From Verrucomicrobiota bacterium (GTDB lineage Bacteria; Verrucomicrobiota; Verrucomicrobiia; Chthoniobacterales; JAFAMB01): 64,000 nucleotides of DNA. The position numbers were made by a program, and so were the translations under genes. Shown here in pieces: positions 52,332-60,794 of the stretch. The stretch's first letter is position 1; each line of letters begins with the position of its first letter. The stretch lies in NCBI GenBank assembly GCA_019247695.1, contig JAFBAP010000109.1, positions 1 through 64,000 of the forward strand. The letters run 5' to 3'. Under the pieces are notes generated by a model. That model made no database searches. It saw only the letters and a list, made by a program, of their open reading frames with translations, and was not told the origin of the DNA.

Positions 52332-53195
52332 CTACAAACGCCGAGCTCCAAACTCTACCCGGCACCCGGCACTCGCAATCAACTCGGCCAACCCTTCCCG
52401 AAAGGACGGATACACCGGCTGCCAACCCGCTGCCCGGAGCTTGCCGTTACTGACGGCTTTATTGGTCCACGCGCGTTTACGGTTGAAGTCGCGTGGCCCG
52501 AAGGGCGGCAGTGGCCGGTTAAGCCTGGCACAGACCCACGCAAACCACTCCCGTTGGCGCACCGGCTCATTGTCGACAACGTTATAGAGTCCGCCTGCGG
52601 CCCGTTGCGCCAGGTAAATGAGTGCGCCTGCCGCGTCAACCTGATGCAGATTGTTCAATAGGCGTTCACCAGCGCCCTCAAGTACGGCGGTGCCGTCGAA
52701 CAGTTTGTCCAGTGGAATGCAACGGCCCGGCCCGTACAGCCCGGCCAGGCGGGCCACCGTGCCTCCGTGCGACAGCACGAGCCGCTCGGCTTCCAGCAAG
52801 ATCCGGCCGGTTTCACGTTCGGGCTCAGCCGGGGCGGCTTCATCCACAGTTAAACCGTCCTGCTGACCGTAAACCGAGGTCGAACTGCAAAACACCAGAT
52901 GCCCGCAGCTTAAGCATTGCAGGATGTTTCTGGTTCCTTCTAAGAATACCGCCCGGTATTCCGGGGCGCCGCCCCGGCCGGAACTGGCGCAATGAAACAC
53001 AATTGAGTAGGAATGCTCCGGCAAACCGGCGAATGCTTCCGGCCGGCTGATGTCGGCGGCGCAGGTAAGGAAGGGTTCGGTCGCAGCGAGCCGCGCGGCG
53101 CTTTCGACCGATTTCGTAAGGGCCGTTACCCGAAACCCAAGTTCGCCGAGGCGCCTCGCCAGCAGCCCGCCCACAAATCCCGGACCGATGACCAA
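52332..53195 (-). CDS. NAD-dependent epimerase/dehydratase family protein
   Basis: 287 residues from a TTG at 53195; the frame is open to 53339, but the extra codons are repeat DNA. An atypical SDR with GPGFVGG (nucleotide loop), SSTSVYGQQDG (Ser/Tyr region), ARLAGLYGPGRC, and NLHQVDAAGALIYLAQRA. It resembles the YeeZ/GalE-like proteins that act on nucleotide sugars, but no pathway is suggested. The last 13 residues (SAGCRVEFGARRL) are encoded by the GGAGTTTGGAGCTCGG repeat, so both ends of the gene appear to be bounded by repeats, and the native termini may be lost. Confidence 0.75.
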   Translation of the reverse strand: MVIGPGFVGGLLARRLGELGFRVTALTKSVESAARLAATEPFLTCAADISRPEAFAGLPEHSYSIVFHCASSGRGGAPEYRAVFLEGTRNILQCLSCGHLVFCSSTSVYGQQDGLTVDEAAPAEPERETGRILLEAERLVLSHGGTVARLAGLYGPGRCIPLDKLFDGTAVLEGAGERLLNNLHQVDAAGALIYLAQRAAGGLYNVVDNEPVRQREWFAWVCARLNRPLPPFGPRDFNRKRAWTNKAVSNGKLRAAGWQPVYPSFREGLAELIASAGCRVEFGARRL

Positions 53196-53230
53196 GGCGT
53201 GCTGTGAGTGTCGGGTATCGGGCGCCGAAT

Positions 53231-53270
53231 GGAGCTCGGAGTTCGGGGTTCGGAGTTCGGAGTTCGGAGC
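53231..53270. repeat. 8-base tandem repeat (GTTCGGAG)
   Basis: Five imperfect units between the epimerase start region and the next dispersed repeat. Same unit as at 15037 and 63526. Confidence 0.9.
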
Positions 53271-53326
53271 GGCATCCCGGAGGATGGGTGCGCGTGCCAA
53301 CCTTAGAGTCGCCGCCGGGATCCGCT

Positions 53327-53490
53327 TAATCTGTGTCAATCTGTGTAATCTGTGGATGATTCCTCTTTTCTGCGTTCTTCTGCGTGTTCTGCGGATATCC
53401 GCTCGCGAATCCGTTGCTTGAACTCGAGTGCCGGGAGACTCCTCTGAATGCTCTTAACCTGTGTAAATCTGTAGAATCTGTGGATGAATT
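53327..53490. repeat. Dispersed repeat after proA
   Basis: Contains AATCTGTGTAATCTGTGGAT and CTGCGTTCTTCTGCGTGTTC modules, shared with 15133 and 52236. It separates the proA stop from the epimerase start. Confidence 0.8.
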
Positions 53491-53492
53491 TC

Positions 53493-54758
53493 TTATGAGC
53501 GGATCTGGCCGGAACCGCGCACGATGTACTTGTAGATCGTTAACTCTTCCAGACCCATCGGACCGCGGGCGTGTACCCGGTTGGTACTGATGCCGACCTC
53601 CGCCCCGAACCCGAATTCGCCGCCGTCGTTGAAGCGGGTTGATGCATTCCAGAGGACGACCGAAGAATCCACTTCGCGAAGAAACTTGTCCGCGGCTTCC
53701 GGGTCCTCCGTCACCACGGTGTCGGTGTGATGAGAACCAAAGCGCTCGATGTGTTCGATCGCTGCGGCAATGTCCGGCACCACGCGCACGGAGAGAATCA
53801 GATCGAGGTATTCGGTTCGCCAATCGTCTTCAGTGGCCGGCGTGACGTTTTCTCCCAGGATCTGCCGGGTCCGCTCATCCCCGCGCAACTCAACGCCCTT
53901 GGCGGCAAGCGCTTCCGCGCAGGATGGCAGAAAGGCGGCGGCGATCGCTTCGTGGACCAGCAACGTTTCCGCGGCGTTGCAAACCCCGGGGCGTTGGGCC
54001 TTGGCGTTTACGATGATCCGCTCGGCCATGGCGAGGTTGGCGGCGCGATCGACGTACACGTGGCAGATCCCGTCATAGTGTTTGATCACGGGCATGCGGG
54101 CCAGGGACGTGACCGTCTCGATCAGGGAACGGCCTCCGCGCGGGATGATCAGGTCGATGTACCGGTCCATCTCAGCCATTGCCTGCACCGCGGCGCGATC
54201 GGTGATGGACACCAGTTGAAGGCTGTCGACCGGCAAACCCGCCTGGCCGCAGCCTTCCCGCAGCGCCCGGGCAATCGCCACGTTGGAGTGGATGGCCTCA
54301 GAGCCGCCGCGCAGGATAATGGCGTTGCCCGTCTTCAGGCAAAGCGCGGCCGCATCGCTGGTGACGTTCGGCCGCGATTCATAGATGAAGCCGACGACGC
54401 CGATCGGCACGCGCACTTTACTGATCTGCAGGCCGTTCGGGCGTTCCCATTGCCGGATGGTTTCGCCTACCGGATCGTGCAAATCGGCGATGTCACGCAC
54501 GCTGTTCGCCATGACGTGAAGCCGCTTCTCATTCAAACGCAGGCGGTCGACGGCGGCCGGCCCCAGCCCGGCAAGCTGGGCAGCCTGCAGGTCCTGGCCG
54601 TTTGCATCCAGGATTTGGGGCACCGACTGCTCAAGTGCGTCAGCCATGGCGAGCAAAGCGGCGGTTTTCTGTTCCGCCGTCACCCGCGCCAACAGGCGGG
54701 ATGCCTGGCGAGCCCTGAATCCGATCTGGTCTAAGTCGTGGTAAATTTGAGTGACCAT
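53493..54758 (-). CDS. proA: Gamma-glutamyl phosphate reductase
   Basis: 421 residues. The catalytic Cys is Cys260 in KAQRPGVCNAAET. Other ALDH-fold blocks are GVVGFIYESRPNVTSDA, LKTGNAIILRGGSEAIHSN and IIPRGGRSLIETV, and a FNDGGEFGFGAEVGISTNR segment near the end. It reduces L-glutamyl 5-phosphate to the semialdehyde in proline synthesis. It lies 23 bases downstream of proB on the same strand, as expected. Confidence 0.97.
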   Translation of the reverse strand: MVTQIYHDLDQIGFRARQASRLLARVTAEQKTAALLAMADALEQSVPQILDANGQDLQAAQLAGLGPAAVDRLRLNEKRLHVMANSVRDIADLHDPVGETIRQWERPNGLQISKVRVPIGVVGFIYESRPNVTSDAAALCLKTGNAIILRGGSEAIHSNVAIARALREGCGQAGLPVDSLQLVSITDRAAVQAMAEMDRYIDLIIPRGGRSLIETVTSLARMPVIKHYDGICHVYVDRAANLAMAERIIVNAKAQRPGVCNAAETLLVHEAIAAAFLPSCAEALAAKGVELRGDERTRQILGENVTPATEDDWRTEYLDLILSVRVVPDIAAAIEHIERFGSHHTDTVVTEDPEAADKFLREVDSSVVLWNASTRFNDGGEFGFGAEVGISTNRVHARGPMGLEELTIYKYIVRGSGQIRS

Positions 54759-54781
54759 CTTCTTTGACTACGTTTGACGAC

Positions 54782-55543
54782 TTACGGGGTGAATTTAGTT
54801 CCTACCGGTTTTCCGTCCACGATATCACTGAGCGCCCCTGGGCGGAACCCGCTGGCAATCACGCTTGGGATCCCGGCGTGCACCGCGAGTTTGACCGCCT
54901 GCAGCTTCGTGACCATGCCCCCGCTGGAATAAACACCGGTATCGCGGGTAGCAAGGTTGCTGACGCTGTCGACGTCGCGCACCTCAGTAAGGCAATGGCC
55001 CTCCCGGTCGAGCAACCCTTCCACGCTGGTGAGCAGGATGAGCAGGTCCGCCCGGCAAAGCACCGCCACTTCCGCAGAAAGCCGGTCATTGTCGCCGAAC
55101 CGCAGTTCCTCCACCGCAACCGAGTCGTTCTCATTAATGATGGGCACCACCGAGCGGAACCGCAGCAGCCGTTCGAGGGTGTTGCGGGCGTTCCGGTAGC
55201 GCGTACGACTGTCCAGGTCCTGATGCGTAAGGAGCAGCTGCGCGACCCGCAGCTGGTGCCGTGCAAAAAGCGTCTCGTAAAGGAGCATCAACCGGGATTG
55301 GCCCACCGCGGCGCACGCCTGGATGGAACTCAGGTCCTTGGGCCTTTCGGGCAAACCCAGCAGCATGAGCCCGGCGCCGACCGCTCCGCTGCTCACCAGG
55401 ATGCACTCGTTACCTTCGATGATGAGTTCCGCAACTTCGGTCGTCAAACGTTCAAATTGCGCTGTGGCAAGCGTATTGCTGGCCGGTGCCGTGAGAATAC
55501 CGGTACCGAACTTGATCACCACCCGTTTGCGCTTATCAGACAT
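54782..55543 (-). CDS. proB: Glutamate 5-kinase, short form without PUA domain
   Basis: 253 residues. The amino-acid kinase domain has VVIKFGTGILTAP at the start, LVSSGAVGAGLMLLG, the PIINENDSVAVEELRFGDND block and a RDTGVYSSGGMVTKLQAVKL segment. The C-terminal PUA domain of longer enzymes such as that of E. coli is missing, a known short type. Proline feedback inhibition still works in such enzymes. It forms an operon with proA. Confidence 0.97.
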   Translation of the reverse strand: MSDKRKRVVIKFGTGILTAPASNTLATAQFERLTTEVAELIIEGNECILVSSGAVGAGLMLLGLPERPKDLSSIQACAAVGQSRLMLLYETLFARHQLRVAQLLLTHQDLDSRTRYRNARNTLERLLRFRSVVPIINENDSVAVEELRFGDNDRLSAEVAVLCRADLLILLTSVEGLLDREGHCLTEVRDVDSVSNLATRDTGVYSSGGMVTKLQAVKLAVHAGIPSVIASGFRPGALSDIVDGKPVGTKFTP

Positions 55544-55609
55544 GGAAGAGCAACACTATTGTCACGCGTTGACCGGAATGCCAGCCTTGGCGCATAGGTA
55601 ACCCCGTTC

Positions 55610-56983
55610 GTGAATATTTTCTCCCTTATCCGTAAACAAGCGGAGTCACAACCTGACCAGATCGCTTACCATAATTTCACTGACCCGGCCGGTCCGCTGA
55701 CCTATCGAGAACTCGTGGCAAACGCTGAGGTTTTCGCTCGGCAGCTTCGCGCCGAGGGTGTGCGCTCCGGCGAACGGCATGGACTGTACCTGGACGAGGG
55801 TTCGGGTTTTCTGGTAACTGCCCTCGGCCTGCTCGCGGCCGGTGTTTGCATGGTACCCATGGGCACCTTTCTTCCCGGCAAAGAGGTCGATTACATCGCG
55901 GGGGCAGCCGGGCTGCATGCACTCCACGCAGCCCGCAAGGCAGGCTTTCGGAACGCGCACGTGCCTGCCATCGACGACCGTCGCGACGAGGATTTTCGAG
56001 CCGCGTTCCCCGCTTATATCCGGTTCACCTCCGGGACGACAGGCCAGCGCAAAGGCGTGCTGCTCAGCCACCAGACCATCTTCGATCGCCTCGCGGCAGC
56101 CGATCAGATCCTCCGGATCACCCCGCGTGACCGGGTCTGGTTTCAACTTCCAATGGCGGACCATTTTGTCGTTTCAGTCCTGCTTTACCTTTCGCGGGGC
56201 GCCACCATCCTGACGACGGCCCCGCAAGCCGATGAAACCTGGCGGATGCTGGCTAAGACGCATGCCCCAACCCTGATCTACGGATCCCCGGCATTTTACC
56301 GGGATCTGAACGCGTCAACGGTTTCCGCCCTGCCCGAAGTACGCCTGGCGATTTCAACCACCTCACTGCTGCCTCAAAAGGTGCAGCACGGTTTCCAGAG
56401 CCGCTTTGGCCGTTCATTGAATGTGGCGCTCGGCATCATCGAAGCGGGTTTGCTGACGCTGGATCAAACGCACGACAGGCCCGGTTCGGTCGGAAAGGTC
56501 ATGCCTGCTTACCAAGTGACGATCGTGGGAGCTGATGGCCGGCCTGTTCCCGCCGGCGAACTGGGCGAACTGCACGTCGCCGGCCCGGGCCTGCTCGATG
56601 GCTACCTCAACCCCTGGCGGCCCCGCCGCTGCCTGTTGCGCGAACACGGTTTTCCGACCGGAGACTTCGCCCGGCTCGATCCCGAACGCAACCTGTACCT
56701 TGCCGGACGAGGGCGCAGCCGGGTGACAATTGATGGCCTCGTTTTTTTCTGTGAAGAAGTGGAAGCGATTCTGGACGCGCTGCCGGGGATCGTGGAAAGC
56801 CGTGTTTACGTCGATAAAACCTCCGGCAAACTGGGTGCACAGCTGGTCGTTGAAACCGCTGCAGCCGGCTTGCGGCAGGTTGAACCCTCGCTGTTTCCCG
56901 ATCCGCGCATGGCGCCGGTCCTTTTTACCGTGGTAAATTCGTTACCACGCACGACGAACGGTAAGGTGTCGCGAGCGGAATAA
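55610..56983 (+). CDS. AMP-dependent acyl/aryl-CoA ligase-like protein
   Basis: 457 residues from a GTG at 55610. It has the adenylate-forming core: YIRFTSGTTGQRKGVLLSHQT (A3 motif, about 136 on), LISTTSLLPQKV-like A4/A5 region, GELHVAGPGLLDGYLNP (A7) and FPTGDFARL (A8). The C-terminal domain carries LPRTTNGKVSRAE with the A10 Lys. About 50 residues shorter than typical acyl-CoA ligases. The acid substrate is unknown. It is divergent from proB. Confidence 0.88.
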   Translation: MNIFSLIRKQAESQPDQIAYHNFTDPAGPLTYRELVANAEVFARQLRAEGVRSGERHGLYLDEGSGFLVTALGLLAAGVCMVPMGTFLPGKEVDYIAGAAGLHALHAARKAGFRNAHVPAIDDRRDEDFRAAFPAYIRFTSGTTGQRKGVLLSHQTIFDRLAAADQILRITPRDRVWFQLPMADHFVVSVLLYLSRGATILTTAPQADETWRMLAKTHAPTLIYGSPAFYRDLNASTVSALPEVRLAISTTSLLPQKVQHGFQSRFGRSLNVALGIIEAGLLTLDQTHDRPGSVGKVMPAYQVTIVGADGRPVPAGELGELHVAGPGLLDGYLNPWRPRRCLLREHGFPTGDFARLDPERNLYLAGRGRSRVTIDGLVFFCEEVEAILDALPGIVESRVYVDKTSGKLGAQLVVETAAAGLRQVEPSLFPDPRMAPVLFTVVNSLPRTTNGKVSRAE

Positions 56984-57402
56984 AGGGTAAGGATTTATCG
57001 TTTCGCGGGCTACGGTCATTCCCGTCCGCTAAAGTCAGGACACTTCTGGTCGAAAGATCAGGAAACGGACATCGGAATTTCCGATGCGAACAGCAGACGA
57101 AAGAAGGCAGGGGATATAAAACAAAAAACCAGCTCGACCAGAGGGGGAACACGTTCTGGGGGCCGATCGAGCTGGTATTTAAGATCATAGAAGCAAGGTA
57201 GCCGCTCAGCAACAAAAATCGTTTCAAAAAGACGGATTTTTGGTTGGCTGAGACGTATAACCGTTTTTCTGCTTGACGATCGGACGCAAAAGGGACCGCG
57301 AATCCACTTGCGAAACGGGAACGGGTATTGAGGCCGGCGACGCCGTAAGTAGATTTTGGTTGCCATCCCGCCTGAAGCTGGAGACTCTTGGATCTCCCTC
57401 TA
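56984..57402. other. Intergenic region before the HD-domain gene
   Basis: 419 bases without a supported gene. A 10-base inverted repeat lies at 57128-57137 and 57169-57178 (ACCAGCTCGA / TCGAGCTGGT), with a 31-base loop. The region is less GC-rich than its surroundings near 57180-57260. Confidence 0.5.
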
Positions 57403-58275
57403 ATGTTCCACCTGCAGGGTTATTTCGAGACTCGCGGCCGCTCGCAGCGGCTGTTCCAGTATGCCCCTGCGGAAACCGTACGCCTGGCTGATGCGCTGCT
57501 CGACTTCATTACAAACCTTTTTCAAGGGTGTGTCGACGGTTTCTTACCCTGCGATACGGCTTTTCACGATCTAAACCATACGCTCGAAGCCACCAACGTG
57601 GTGCTCGATCTGTTGGCGGTGCACCGGGAAAATCCTGAGTTTACACCGTTTCGCGAATCTGACCGGTTGCTCGTCTTCGCGGCTGTCCTTTTCCACGACA
57701 CCGGTTATTTGAAGCGGACCGGCGATCGCGAAGGTTCCGGGGCAAAATATTCTGCGATTCACGTCGGGAGAAGCTGCTTCCTGGCCTGGGATTTTTTGCC
57801 CGGTTTCGGTTTCACGCCCGACGAAATACGCCAGGTCCAGAACGCGATCTGCGCAACGGCCGTGACGGCCCGCCTGGATCAATTGCCTTTTCGCAACGTT
57901 CGCGAATGGTTGATCGCCGCGATCATTGTTACCGGCGACATGCTCGGCCAGATGGCGGCCCCCGATTACCCGGAACGGTTGCCCAGCCTTTACCTGGAAT
58001 TTCGTGAGGCCGGCGCCTTCTCGCGTTTTCGAAATTCAAGTTTCGGCGCTTATCAGAGCCTCCAGGACTTGCTGGCGGGAACGGAAAAGTTTTTCTACCG
58101 CCACGTTTTGCCGACCCTCGACACGGAACTGCGCGGCGTTTACCGGCTGCTGACGGACGGGTCGGGGTACAACGCCTATCTGGACCAAATGCGGATTAAC
58201 GTCGCCCGGGTGAGCGGGATGGCCAAACTACTCGCGGATGCAAATGCCGGCACCGTCCTGCCGCACCGGACCTGA
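57403..58275 (+). CDS. HD-domain metal-dependent phosphohydrolase
   Basis: 290 residues from the ATG at 57403; a TTG at 57388, preceded by GGAG, is an alternative. The metal-binding pattern includes His55 and His59 in AFHDLNHTLE, the His98-Asp99 pair in VLFHDTGYLKRTG, and His120. This arrangement resembles HD/PDEase-type cyclic-nucleotide or nucleotide hydrolases. The C-terminal half is helical. Substrate unknown. It is upstream of and in line with the GT87 gene (64-base gap). Confidence 0.8.
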   Translation: MFHLQGYFETRGRSQRLFQYAPAETVRLADALLDFITNLFQGCVDGFLPCDTAFHDLNHTLEATNVVLDLLAVHRENPEFTPFRESDRLLVFAAVLFHDTGYLKRTGDREGSGAKYSAIHVGRSCFLAWDFLPGFGFTPDEIRQVQNAICATAVTARLDQLPFRNVREWLIAAIIVTGDMLGQMAAPDYPERLPSLYLEFREAGAFSRFRNSSFGAYQSLQDLLAGTEKFFYRHVLPTLDTELRGVYRLLTDGSGYNAYLDQMRINVARVSGMAKLLADANAGTVLPHRT

Positions 58276-58339
58276 TCCCTCGTATGGCGGCTAGCCGCCA
58301 CCGTCGCGACCGGCTGGCTTTGTGCAATGGTACCCCGAA

Positions 58340-59542
58340 ATGACCTGGGAGACTTCCGCCGGCGCCGTTGCGTTAAAACGTCCTTTTCGTTCTCGCTGGC
58401 TTTGGGCCGGGATCATCGTTTGGGTGGTGGCCTTTGCCGCCGTGGTGATGCGCGTCGCAATCGTAGGCAGCCGGAATGACCTGTTTCCAACCTATCAACA
58501 GGCCGGACTGGCCTGGCTGCACGGCCAGCCCTTGTATCAAACCCATCAAGGGTTCATTTACACACCGCCCGTCGCTGCCCTTTTCGCGCTCCTGGCGTGG
58601 GTTCCGCCAAATCTAGGCGCGGCCCTCTGGCGTTTTCTTAACCTCATCGCATTCCTCGCCGCCGCCCTTTGGTGGTTTCGCCGGAATACACCGAACGCCA
58701 ATGCCGACCGGCAGGGCCTCTTCCTTCTGCTCCTTTTTCCGGTCTCACTCGGCAACCTGAATAACGGCCAGGTTAACCCGCTGATGATCGCCCTGTTGAT
58801 CAGTGCCGTGCTGCTGGCAGAGGCAAGGCGTTGGACCCTCTCGGCGCTCTGCGTTACCGTCGCGACCTATTTCAAAATCTACCCGCTGGCCATCGGGTTG
58901 CTGCTGGCCGTGATTTATCCCAAAGAATTCTCCTGGCGATTGCTGTTGGCTCTCGCCGGAGCGGGACTGCTGTCGCTCGCTCTGCAACACCCGAATTATG
59001 TGATCGATCAGTACCAGCGCTGGTTTGAGTCGCGACGGACGGACCCCCGCCGCTACAACATCGACATGGCGCCACGCGACCTTTGGATGCTGGCGCGCGC
59101 GTTGCACGTGTCCTTGACGGAGACCCTGTACGCTTTGACGCAGGCCTCGACCGCCGCCGCTCTGGCCCTGGTGTGCGGATGGGGACGCCTTCACCACTGG
59201 CCGGAAGAGCGTCTGCAGCACGCGGCGCTGCTGCTCGGCTGCTGTTGGATGCTGCTGCTGGGGCCCTCCACCGAATCGGCTACCTACGTTTTACTGGCGC
59301 CGCTCCTCGTTTACGCCCTCTTCACCGCCGTCCGGCACCCGATCGGAACGCGCATCCTGCTTTCGGCAAGTTACGGGATCCTGTTGTTGGGACTGGCTCT
59401 CAACAGCTTCCTGCATCTGAAAAAGAATGTTTACCTCAAATCGGTCCAACCGTTCGGGGCGCTCTTGTTTCTGGTTTATGCCTGCGCCTGGATCTTTTCG
59501 CCGCGCTGGTGGAAAATGCCACAAGTGAAGAGTGGCGGGTAA
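58340..59542 (+). CDS. GT87-family (DUF2029) membrane glycosyltransferase
   Basis: 400 residues from the ATG at 58340; a GTG at 58322 is possible. Ten or so helices follow a short polar start. The family patterns are the DLFPTYQQAGLAWLHGQPLY extracytoplasmic loop with its acidic residue, FIYTPPVAALFALLAWVP, GNLNNGQVNPLMIAL and YFKIYPLAIGLLLAV. GT87 enzymes use polyprenyl-phosphate sugars (for example mannose) on the outer face of the inner membrane. Acceptor unknown. Confidence 0.88.
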   Translation: MTWETSAGAVALKRPFRSRWLWAGIIVWVVAFAAVVMRVAIVGSRNDLFPTYQQAGLAWLHGQPLYQTHQGFIYTPPVAALFALLAWVPPNLGAALWRFLNLIAFLAAALWWFRRNTPNANADRQGLFLLLLFPVSLGNLNNGQVNPLMIALLISAVLLAEARRWTLSALCVTVATYFKIYPLAIGLLLAVIYPKEFSWRLLLALAGAGLLSLALQHPNYVIDQYQRWFESRRTDPRRYNIDMAPRDLWMLARALHVSLTETLYALTQASTAAALALVCGWGRLHHWPEERLQHAALLLGCCWMLLLGPSTESATYVLLAPLLVYALFTAVRHPIGTRILLSASYGILLLGLALNSFLHLKKNVYLKSVQPFGALLFLVYACAWIFSPRWWKMPQVKSGG

Positions 59543-59582
59543 CGGGTAACGGGTAACGAGTGTCGGGTGTCGGGTGTCGGGG
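59535..59582. repeat. Short tandem repeat GGGTAAC / GGGTGTC
   Basis: Units GGGTAAC then GTGTCGG; the same as at 12784-12840. It overlaps the stop of the GT87 gene. Confidence 0.85.
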
Positions 59583-59611
59583 GCGAGCCGCCCATGTCAA
59601 GTATGTAACTT

Positions 59612-59699
59612 TTCTCCCCGCCGTGTTCGCCGTGGTTCGCCGTGTTCGCCGTGTGAACTCTTACGTTGTGCCCGCCAAACCCGCTGTGCCCGCCGTGTG
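59612..59699. repeat. Dispersed palindromic repeat between convergent genes
   Basis: CCGCCGTGTTCGCCGTGG, TTCGCCGTGTGAACTCTTAC and TGTGCCCGCC modules lie directly up to the stop of the minus-strand OmpA-domain gene. Confidence 0.8.
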
Positions 59700-60794
59700 T
59701 CAGGGTTGCACGAGCCAGATTTCCACGACTCGATTTTTGGCCGCGTCACTCTTATCGAACATGTCCGAGCCGCCCATGCCGACCGCCCGCATCAGGTTCC
59801 TGATTTTGGTCTGGCTTTGCAGGATGTGGACCATGTTTGCGGCCCGGCGGTGCGATATTTCCAGGTTCTGCGCCTCTGAACCTGTACGATCGGCGTAACC
59901 GGCACAGACCAGCACAATCGTTGGATCTTCAAAAAGCGTCTGAAAATTCGGGCGGCGCAGGTACGACAGGAGATGCTCGACCTGGTTGTTTTCGGGCCAG
60001 ATCCGGCCGCTCGAAAAAGGCACGATGGCGAGCTTGGTGAATCCGCGTGCACGTTCGACCTGGGCATAAAGGTGATCTTTTTCGGCTTTGGTAAGTTCTT
60101 TAAGGAGATCGATGCGCACCAGCACCTCCTGGCGCACGCGTTGCTCCTCCTCAGGATCCTTTTTTAGCAGAATCGGAGCATTATCATGCGCATCCGGTCC
60201 GGTCGGGGCAGCTGCTGCCTGGTCCGGCGGACTCGAATTGCCGGCAGGATCGGTGCGGTTGCTGCCGCCCGGAGCCGGGCTGGCACTCGGATCGGGAGCG
60301 GTCGTGATCCCGAGCTCAGCGGCCACGGCCATGGCCGGCATTGGCTCAGGGGAGGTTGAGTCAGCCGGGCTTGAATCCGGCGTCGTTCCGGGCGCTTTCG
60401 AATCAGGGGATGCTTGAGCCGCCCGGCTCGTATTCACCGGGCCGGCGGGTGAGGGCGCGCCAGGAGCGAGAATCCGCTGCTCTTGAGCGGCCGGGCTCGG
60501 GCTTGCAAACTCCGTGAAGCGCGGCTGCAGCGGTGGCGTGGCCGATGCCGGCGAGGAAGGAACCATCGTCACATTCGGCACCGGGGTGGTAACGGCCGGA
60601 GAGCGCGCCGGTTGAACCTCGGTAATGCCGGCGCCTTTGCCGGCCCGCAGCGCCCTGATCGCGATAAAAGCGGCGATGCCGAAGCCGCCTAACCCGAAAA
60701 GCAACGTCAGCGCGACGATCAGCCAAACGCCTGCCGGCGTTTTCGCACGGCGCGGGTTTGCCTTTTTCTCCTTCACATTTACTTCACCCATCAC
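59700..60794 (-). CDS. Inner-membrane-anchored OmpA-domain protein
   Basis: 364 residues. A short cytosolic N-terminus, one membrane helix (about 22-47, VWLIVALTLLFGLGGFGIAA), then a Pro/Ser/Ala-rich linker to about residue 215. A predicted helical segment (QEVLVRIDLLKELTKAEKDH) leads to the OmpA-like domain, with CAGYADRTGSEAQNLEISHR near 306. The peptidoglycan-contact residues Asp and Arg of OmpA domains fall here. The linker would span the periplasm. It overlaps the glycyl-tRNA synthetase gene by four bases, so the two are translationally coupled. Confidence 0.85.
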   Translation of the reverse strand: MMGEVNVKEKKANPRRAKTPAGVWLIVALTLLFGLGGFGIAAFIAIRALRAGKGAGITEVQPARSPAVTTPVPNVTMVPSSPASATPPLQPRFTEFASPSPAAQEQRILAPGAPSPAGPVNTSRAAQASPDSKAPGTTPDSSPADSTSPEPMPAMAVAAELGITTAPDPSASPAPGGSNRTDPAGNSSPPDQAAAAPTGPDAHDNAPILLKKDPEEEQRVRQEVLVRIDLLKELTKAEKDHLYAQVERARGFTKLAIVPFSSGRIWPENNQVEHLLSYLRRPNFQTLFEDPTIVLVCAGYADRTGSEAQNLEISHRRAANMVHILQSQTKIRNLMRAVGMGGSDMFDKSDAAKNRVVEIWLVQP

